Assembly: GCA_018883285.1 (NCBI GenBank)
Contig: VEQJ01000030.1
Location: 1 to 9,551, forward strand
Direction: 5' to 3'
DNA length: 9,551 bases
DNA from: Alphaproteobacteria bacterium
GTDB lineage: Bacteria > Pseudomonadota > Alphaproteobacteria > CAISOG01
Positions within the stretch are counted from its first letter, which is position 1. Each line of letters starts with the position of its first letter. Of this stretch, positions 4,866 to 9,551 are shown piece by piece. The translations under genes were made by a program, and so were the position numbers. The notes under the pieces were generated by a model. The model worked only from the letters and a program-made list of their open reading frames with translations, ran no database searches and was not told the origin of the DNA.

Positions 4866-6839
4866 ATGCGGTTTTCGGACGATTTTGTTGAACAGATACG
4901 CGATCGGGTGCCCCTGGCCGGCTATGTTGGCCGCCATGTCGCCATGCGCCGCCAAGGCAACAGGTTGGTTGGCCGTTGCCCCTTTCATGAAGAAAAAAGC
5001 CCATCCTTTCAAGTTAGTGAGGATAAGGGCGTTTACTACTGCTTTGGCTGTGGGGCTAAGGGCGATCTGTTCCAATTCGCCATGGCCTATCACGGCCAAA
5101 CTTTTGCTGAGGCGGTTAGCGCGCTGGCGGCGGAGGCGAACCTGCCCCTGCCCACCACCAATCCAGGCGATGAAGCGCGGATGGAGCAGCAACAGCACAA
5201 ATCCGATAAGATGCGTCAGTTGTTGGAGCGCGGCAGCCAGTGGTTTCATCAACAGCTGGCCGAATCGCCCGGGGCATCGGCCAGATCCTATCTGACCGCA
5301 CGCGGCCTAAGCCAACAAACCATCGAACAGTTTGAGCTGGGCTTTGCCCCCAGTGATGGCAACCCGCTGAGTCATTGGTTGCAAAAACAGCAGCTGGATA
5401 CCACGGCCTCGGTGGAAATTGGCCTGTTGGGCAAGCGCGACAACCGCTTTTTCGATTGGTTTCGCGGCCGCATCATCTTTCCCATTCGCGATGATCGCGG
5501 GCGCCTTTGTGGCTTTGGGGGGCGGGTGTTATCGGGGGATCAGCCCAAATACCTCAATTCCCCTGAAAGCCCCCTGTTCCAAAAAAGTCATATTCTTTAT
5601 GGCCTGCATCAGGTTAAACAATCCCGGCAGACTGGCCAAAAATCGGTAAAAGATTCGGCTAAAGATTCGGCCAAAATCAAGGGCGCGGCGGCGGGATCCA
5701 CGGATTCATCCATGCCCCATGCGGGGTCATCCCAACGCCGCCTAATTCTGGTGGAGGGGTATTTGGACGTTATCGCCCTGCATCAGGCGGGCTTTGCCTA
5801 TGCGGTTGCCCCCCTAGGCACCGCCATCACCGCCGACCATCTGCGCCTAGCCTTTGGCCATTGTGACCACCTGACCATCTGCCTGGATGGGGATACGGCG
5901 GGGCGGCGGGCAGCTCTTCGTACCTTGCAGCTGGCCATGCCGTTGATAACCGAAAGCCGCCAGCTGGACTACATCCGCCTGCCCGCCGGCGATGACCCCG
6001 ACAGCCTGTTGCAACGCCATGGTGCCGCCGCCTGGATGAATTTGCAGCAGTCGCCGATGACGTTGGAGCAAGCGATTGTCAGCCTGAACGCTGAGGGGTT
6101 GGATCTGACCAAGCCCGCCGCCCGCGCCAAGCTGCATCGGCTGGTGCGCGACCTTATTGGGCTGATCCCCGATCCCGTGCTGCGGCAGGAATATCAGCAT
6201 GGGGTGGCGCAACAATTGGCCAACTGGTTGGCGCCCTATCAGCAACAGCCCGCTGGCGGCGCCAGGTTATCATCCCATTCGCAAGCTGGTACCCCATACT
6301 TACGCGGCCCAAACCGCCGTTCCCACACCAAACAAAATGGCCTGCAGGATGGTGCGCCCCCCGCCCCACAACCGATTCACCCCGCCCGCTTGCAACAGTT
6401 GCAGGTGGCCAGCCTGCTGCGGGTGGTGATGGATCACCCCCAGCTGTGGGCGGATGTCGCGGAGGAGGTGATGCAGCTGCCCCTGCATCATCCCGCGTTG
6501 GATCGGTTGCGCGGCGCAATGGCTGAGGCTTTGTGCGCCCCCCTCAACGCCCAGGGCTTAATGACCGACCTGCAACAACGGGGCATGCAGGATGGCATCA
6601 GCCTGTTGCAACAACCCGCCATCAACAACATCTTGGCACCCTATCGCCGCCTAGGGGATGAGGGCGCCCTGCGGCAACGGTGGCAGGCGGATTGGCACCA
6701 TCTGATGGTTGATATGGATTTGCAGGCCGCCATGACCCCCACCGAATTTCCTGATCAAGAAGCCTGGGAACGGTTTCAGAAACAAAAGCTGGAACAGGAA
6801 CAACGCCGCCAACAAATCTGGCAGCAGGATAATTCCTAA
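4866..6839 (+). CDS. dnaG: DNA primase DnaG
   Basis: DnaG makes the RNA primers for Okazaki fragments and leading-strand initiation, in partnership with the DnaB helicase. From the ATG the protein has 657 residues. The N-terminal CHC2 zinc finger uses C38, H41, C59 and C62. The catalytic core contains the basic FRGRIIFPI segment (about 199-207) and YLNSPESPLF. The TOPRIM domain has EGYLD with E297, then DGD with D341 and D343. A C-terminal helical region rich in L and Q (about 525-650) fits the DnaB-binding domain. Between core and TOPRIM, residues about 252-291 form a low-complexity insert (SVKDSAKDSAKIK, then Ala/Gly/Ser) not usual in the family. The gene stands alone; alphaproteobacterial dnaG is often followed by rpoD, but here it faces rpsP. 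Confidence 0.96.
   Translation: MRFSDDFVEQIRDRVPLAGYVGRHVAMRRQGNRLVGRCPFHEEKSPSFQVSEDKGVYYCFGCGAKGDLFQFAMAYHGQTFAEAVSALAAEANLPLPTTNPGDEARMEQQQHKSDKMRQLLERGSQWFHQQLAESPGASARSYLTARGLSQQTIEQFELGFAPSDGNPLSHWLQKQQLDTTASVEIGLLGKRDNRFFDWFRGRIIFPIRDDRGRLCGFGGRVLSGDQPKYLNSPESPLFQKSHILYGLHQVKQSRQTGQKSVKDSAKDSAKIKGAAAGSTDSSMPHAGSSQRRLILVEGYLDVIALHQAGFAYAVAPLGTAITADHLRLAFGHCDHLTICLDGDTAGRRAALRTLQLAMPLITESRQLDYIRLPAGDDPDSLLQRHGAAAWMNLQQSPMTLEQAIVSLNAEGLDLTKPAARAKLHRLVRDLIGLIPDPVLRQEYQHGVAQQLANWLAPYQQQPAGGARLSSHSQAGTPYLRGPNRRSHTKQNGLQDGAPPAPQPIHPARLQQLQVASLLRVVMDHPQLWADVAEEVMQLPLHHPALDRLRGAMAEALCAPLNAQGLMTDLQQRGMQDGISLLQQPAINNILAPYRRLGDEGALRQRWQADWHHLMVDMDLQAAMTPTEFPDQEAWERFQKQKLEQEQRRQQIWQQDNS
5649..5672 (+). 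repeat. Two 12-bp tandem repeats inside dnaG
   Basis: The unit AAAGATTCGGCY occurs twice in a row (5649-5660 and 5661-5672), differing only in the last base, and encodes KDSA twice. It keeps the reading frame and lies in the low-complexity linker before the TOPRIM domain. Replication slippage is the likely origin. Confidence 0.8.
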
Positions 6840-6904
6840 TCAGGGCAAACGGTCGTCATTTTCGCGCAGGCGGAGAATTCACAAGACGCAACCTATTGTT
6901 TAAA

Positions 6905-6937
6905 ATTGGATTTTGATATACCGATCAAAAATTTAAT
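6905..6937. repeat. AT-rich inverted repeat between dnaG and rpsP
   Basis: TTTTGAT (6911-6917) and ATCAAAA (6924-6930) are perfect reverse complements around ATACCG. Pairing extends six more positions outward with one bulged A and two G-T pairs, spanning 6905-6937. The surrounding 6840-7070 is non-coding and more AT-rich than the flanking genes. Genes converge here, so a bidirectional terminator is expected. This stem is GC-poor for one and could be a protein binding site instead. A weak GC-rich stem (7021-7032 with 7058-7067) directly after rpsP has no T-run. Confidence 0.45.
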
Positions 6938-7070
6938 GTGTTGAGGTTAGGATAACGCATTGGCTTATAACCATCTTAGAGGCAGGCGCATTTTGGGCGC
7001 GCGCATTCCATCAGCGATCGGGGCAACAGCCTAGCGGAACAGTCAGGCCAGATAATCAGGCTAGCCCGAC

Positions 7071-7604
7071 CTAAGCGGCGGATTCGTCAGCTTTTTCTTC
7101 GGTGGCGGCCTCGGCCGTTTCCTCAGCAGCTGCAGGTTCAGCTGCAGCTTCAGCTTCTGGGGCAGGCTCAGCCGGTGCAGCGGCGGCAGCAGCAGCCTCC
7201 TCAGCGGCCTTTTTCTTGGCCTCTTCAGCCGCTTCGGCAGCAGCCTTGGCCGCAGCCTCAGCCTTAGCGATGGCATCAGCCGCCGCCTTTAACCGCTCCT
7301 GCGCTTTTTTCTTAGGGGCGCTGCGAATGGGGGTTTCGGTCTGCGGAATCGCCGCAATCAGATTGGCATTGGCCAAAAAGCGCGCGACGCGGTCGGTTGG
7401 CAAGGCACCAACGCTTAACCAATGTTGCGCCCGTTCGGTCTGCAACACGACGCGATCGGCGTGCCCCTGCGGCAACATGGGGTTGTAGGAGCCTACCCGC
7501 TCCACAAAGCGACCATCGCGCGGGCTGGTGGCTTCCGCCACTACGATCTTGTAAAACGGCCGTTTTTTTGTTCCACCGCGAGCCAAACGAATCTTTAACG
7601 CCAT
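7071..7604 (-). CDS. rpsP: 30S ribosomal protein S16 with long Ala-rich C-terminal extension
   Basis: S16 is a small-subunit assembly protein that binds 16S rRNA. The core is at the N-terminus, from [21 protein letters not shown] to about residue 85, with the usual [16 protein letters not shown] segment (27-42). Core S16 is about 80-90 residues, while this protein has 177. The extra 90 residues are a Lys/Glu/Ala stretch that should form a long helix (about 95-140), then an acidic Ala/Pro/Glu tail. Alphaproteobacterial S16 proteins often carry shorter or similar tails, so this is probably native rather than a fusion. The usual rimM, trmD and rplS genes are not downstream; dnaG converges instead. 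A Shine-Dalgarno-like AGGA lies 10 nt before the ATG. Confidence 0.95.
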   Translation of the reverse strand: MALKIRLARGGTKKRPFYKIVVAEATSPRDGRFVERVGSYNPMLPQGHADRVVLQTERAQHWLSVGALPTDRVARFLANANLIAAIPQTETPIRSAPKKKAQERLKAAADAIAKAEAAAKAAAEAAEEAKKKAAEEAAAAAAAPAEPAPEAEAAAEPAAAEETAEAATEEKADESAA

Positions 7605-7614
7605 AACAACGTGT

Positions 7615-7618
7615 TCCT
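7615..7618 (-). promoter_or_regulatory. Shine-Dalgarno-like site of rpsP
   Basis: AGGA on the minus strand lies 10 nt before the rpsP ATG. The core is short but consistent with a highly translated ribosomal protein gene. Confidence 0.45.
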
Positions 7619-7639
7619 ATTAATGATTGAGGACTAGCA

Positions 7640-7668
7640 GCCTTAGCAAATTCCCAACCGAAGTTCAA
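7640..7668 (-). promoter_or_regulatory. Candidate promoter of rpsP
   Basis: On the minus strand TTGAAC (7663-7668) is followed after 17 bp by TAAGGC (7640-7645), preceded by TG as in an extended -10. The -35 is good, the -10 poor by the E. coli standard. Transcription would start near 7633, giving a leader of about 30 nt. No clear rival was seen between rpsP and pstS. Confidence 0.3.
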
Positions 7669-7774
7669 CTGTTTCGTTGGGCTTCTGGCGTTTTTTCGCA
7701 ATTTTTATCGCTGGCCAAAATTTGTGAAGCCGCCTAAGCTGTTGTCGCCGTCCATTTCGTCATGGTTTGCCCAC

Positions 7775-8905
7775 ATGCCCCGTCGTTCCCAACGCTTTTT
7801 TTCCCCCGCTCTATGGGCGCTGTTGTGCGGCCTTTTGCTGGCCAGCCCCCTTACCCCTGGGGCTATCGCCCTGGCCGATACGCAGCCCAAGCCAGCATCC
7901 AAATCCCCCGCACCCAAACAGCCAGCGGATCAGCAACGCCTTAGAATTGTTGGATCGGCAACCGTTTACCCGATGGTGACCCTGGTCGCGGAAAAATTTG
8001 GCCAGGCTGGCTACCCCACCCCAATTGTCGAAAGCCTGGGCACGGGCAGCGGTTTTAAGCTGTTCTGCTCCTCCAAAGATGCCAACAGCGGCAGTCATCC
8101 CGCCTTTGCCAACGCATCCCGCCCGATTAAGGACAGCGAGCGGCAGTTGTGTGCCGCCAATGGCCGTAAAGATCTGCTGGAGATGCCCATCGGTTTTGAC
8201 GGTATCGTCCTGGCGCACAGCAAAAAAACCCAGGATTTAAGCCTAAGCGCCGCCCAGTTGTTTTTGGCGCTGGCCGATAAGGTGCCCGACCAAAACGGCC
8301 AGTTGGTCAGCAATTTTTACCAAAATTGGGCGCAGATTGATGCCGCCCTGCCCAACCAACCCATCGTGATTTATGGCCCCCCGCCCAGCGCGGGTACGCG
8401 CGACGCCCTGATTGAGCTGTTGACGGCTAAGGGCTGTGCCGCCCTGCCCACCTATGCCAAGCTGGCGGAAGCGGTGCGCCAAGCGGCCTGTGCGGGATGG
8501 CGCCGCGATGGCCGCTTTATTGAGGCGGGCGAAAATTATGACCTGATGATGCAAAAACTTAAGGCGCAACCGGGCAGCTATGGTCTGTTCGGCTACAGTT
8601 ATTTTGATCAGCAGCGCGACAGCTTTCGTGCCGTCAAACTGAATGGGGTCAGCCCATCGCTGGACAGCATTGCCGATGGCACCTATCCGCTGGCACGCCG
8701 TCTTTATGTATATGCGGATGGGGCGATGTTGCGCCAATCTCCCCAGGCACCCCAGGCGGCCGCCTTTGCCAAAAGCCTGTTGGATGAATCGGCGGAGGGG
8801 GAGGATGGGTATTTAACCAGCGCTGGCCTGGTGCCGTTGCCCGCCGCCGAACGTGCCGCCACGCGCGCCAAGCTTTCTGGCTATATCGCGCCAACCGCCC
8901 CCTGA
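7775..8905 (+). CDS. pstS: Periplasmic phosphate-binding protein PstS
   Basis: PstS captures inorganic phosphate in the periplasm and delivers it to the PstCA permease. From the ATG at 7775 the protein has 376 residues. A signal peptide of about 34 residues (basic MPRRSQR, hydrophobic core, cleavage at ALA) is followed by a Pro/Lys-rich linker (about 36-54). Ligand-binding stretches are GSATVYP (about 60-66), GTGSGFKLFC (about 89-98), NASRPIKDSE, and SAGTRDALIEL in the second lobe. The pattern matches the alphaproteobacterial PstS branch. A longer frame from GTG 7724 would add 17 residues before the signal peptide, which argues against it. Neither start has a Shine-Dalgarno. pstC follows after 13 bp. 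Phosphate control through PhoB would be expected, but I could not find a convincing Pho box. Confidence 0.92.
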   Translation: MPRRSQRFFSPALWALLCGLLLASPLTPGAIALADTQPKPASKSPAPKQPADQQRLRIVGSATVYPMVTLVAEKFGQAGYPTPIVESLGTGSGFKLFCSSKDANSGSHPAFANASRPIKDSERQLCAANGRKDLLEMPIGFDGIVLAHSKKTQDLSLSAAQLFLALADKVPDQNGQLVSNFYQNWAQIDAALPNQPIVIYGPPPSAGTRDALIELLTAKGCAALPTYAKLAEAVRQAACAGWRRDGRFIEAGENYDLMMQKLKAQPGSYGLFGYSYFDQQRDSFRAVKLNGVSPSLDSIADGTYPLARRLYVYADGAMLRQSPQAPQAAAFAKSLLDESAEGEDGYLTSAGLVPLPAAERAATRAKLSGYIAPTAP

Positions 8906-8918
8906 ACGACACCTCCCC

Positions 8919-9551
8919 ATGAATGCCGCCGCCGCCCTGACCGAATCACAGCGCCAACGCCGCCGTCGCTGGCAACGCAGGCGTGAGGGTGCCTTAACCG
9001 CGCTGTTCGCCCTGGCCGCCAGCCTGGCGGTGCTGGTCACCCTGGGCATGGTGATGACCCTGTTCAGCGGGGCAGTCGGGTTTTTGCAGCGGGTCGGGCT
9101 GGTGGATTATCTGTTCGGCTTGGTTTGGCAACCGCAAATTGGGATGCGGGCGGATCAGGGGCTGGTTGAGGGGCAATTTGGGCTGTTACCCCTGCTGACT
9201 GGTAGCCTACTGATTACCGTGCTGGCGCTACTGCTGGCGGTGCCAATCGGCCTGGGCGCGGCTGTTTTTCTGGCGGAATATGCCACTGCAGGGCAACGCA
9301 ATCGGCTTAAACCGCTGCTGGAACTGCTGGCGGGCATTCCCACCGTGGTTTATGGATTCTTTGCCGCCCTGGTGGTTGCCCCCTTGCTGCATTATCTTGG
9401 CGGACAGCTGGGGATTGCGGTGTCGGCGGAAAGCGCCTTGGCCTGCGGGCTGGTGGTGGGGGTGATGATCATTCCCTTTGTCGCCTCGATGGCCGATGAT
9501 GCGCTGTATGCGGTGCCCCAAGCCTGGCGGGATGCCGCCATTGCCCTGGGG
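8919..9551 (+). CDS. pstC: Phosphate ABC transporter permease PstC (5' part, runs off the window)
   Basis: The open frame runs 211 codons to the window edge without a stop. PstC forms, with PstA, the membrane channel for phosphate. A basic N-terminus (RQRRRRWQRRR) precedes the first membrane segment (about 27-48). A periplasmic stretch follows, then hydrophobic segments near 84-107, 120-145 and 163-180. Characteristic permease sequences are LLELLAGIPTVVYGFFA (about 128-144) and the start of the cytoplasmic EAA loop, AWRDAAIALG, at the window end. This loop contacts the ATPase PstB. The short N-terminus resembles the E. coli type rather than PstC forms with a large N-terminal extension. It begins 13 bp after pstS with no Shine-Dalgarno, so it is probably co-transcribed and translationally linked. 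The rest of the operon (pstA, pstB, phoU) would lie to the right. Confidence 0.93.
   Translation, partial: MNAAAALTESQRQRRRRWQRRREGALTALFALAASLAVLVTLGMVMTLFSGAVGFLQRVGLVDYLFGLVWQPQIGMRADQGLVEGQFGLLPLLTGSLLITVLALLLAVPIGLGAAVFLAEYATAGQRNRLKPLLELLAGIPTVVYGFFAALVVAPLLHYLGGQLGIAVSAESALACGLVVGVMIIPFVASMADDALYAVPQAWRDAAIALG

Noticed and set aside
6960..7034. Possible 24-codon reading frame from TTG after TAGGA
   Set aside because: Too short, a rare start codon, no recognisable product, and it lies in a convergent intergenic region.
7102..7488. Open frame antisense to rpsP, rich in Ala and Ser
   Set aside because: It mirrors the repetitive Ala codons of the S16 tail and has no independent support.
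7742..7763. TTGTCGC and TCGTCAT as a Pho box before pstS
   Set aside because: The two half-sites are 15 bp apart instead of 11 and match the consensus only partly.
1..9551. CRISPR array, integrase or transposase gene
   Set aside because: No regularly spaced repeat series of three or more units and no reading frame with such motifs was seen.

Overview
This looks like a chromosomal segment of an alphaproteobacterium. I infer this from the style of the cytochrome bc1 proteins (separate b and c1 genes, with a Tat-type Rieske protein), from the long Ala-rich tail on ribosomal protein S16, and from a PstS of the alphaproteobacterial kind. The order cannot be fixed by eye. Most of the window is GC-rich housekeeping DNA. 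The first about 1.7 kb is clearly AT-rich and looks imported.

Layout, left to right. (1) At 145-1683 (+) an AT-rich gene encodes an OLD-like protein: an ABC/SMC-type ATPase with a C-terminal TOPRIM-like domain. It has its own promoter-like sequence and a strong ribosome binding site. This is the only plausible defence-type gene here. (2) The gene-free stretch 1684-2075 is structured. It holds a G-tract cluster, a 63-bp inverted repeat with TTAA-type ends, and a 149-bp MITE-like palindromic element with TATAGTC termini. A possible fragment of a second element end follows it. (3) At 2076-4685 (-) lies a complete fbc operon in the transcription order petA (Rieske), petB (cytochrome b), petC (cytochrome c1). 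It encodes the quinol:cytochrome c oxidoreductase of the respiratory chain. (4) Divergent from it, at 4866-6839 (+), is dnaG, the replicative primase. About 180 bp of shared intergenic DNA carries a good candidate promoter for petA. (5) Convergent with dnaG is rpsP (7071-7604, -), a ribosomal protein S16 with an extension of about 90 residues. (6) Divergent from rpsP, pstS (7775-8905, +) and the first 211 codons of pstC (8919 to the window end) begin a high-affinity phosphate import operon.

The core genes are intact, with their diagnostic ligands and catalytic residues in place. The unusual material is at the left: a foreign ATPase-nuclease gene beside palindromic mobile DNA, immediately downstream of the bc1 operon. 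No CRISPR array, tRNA, rRNA, integrase or transposase gene was seen. I found no complete multi-gene novel system. The best candidate for one is the OLD-like gene together with whatever lies to the left of the window.
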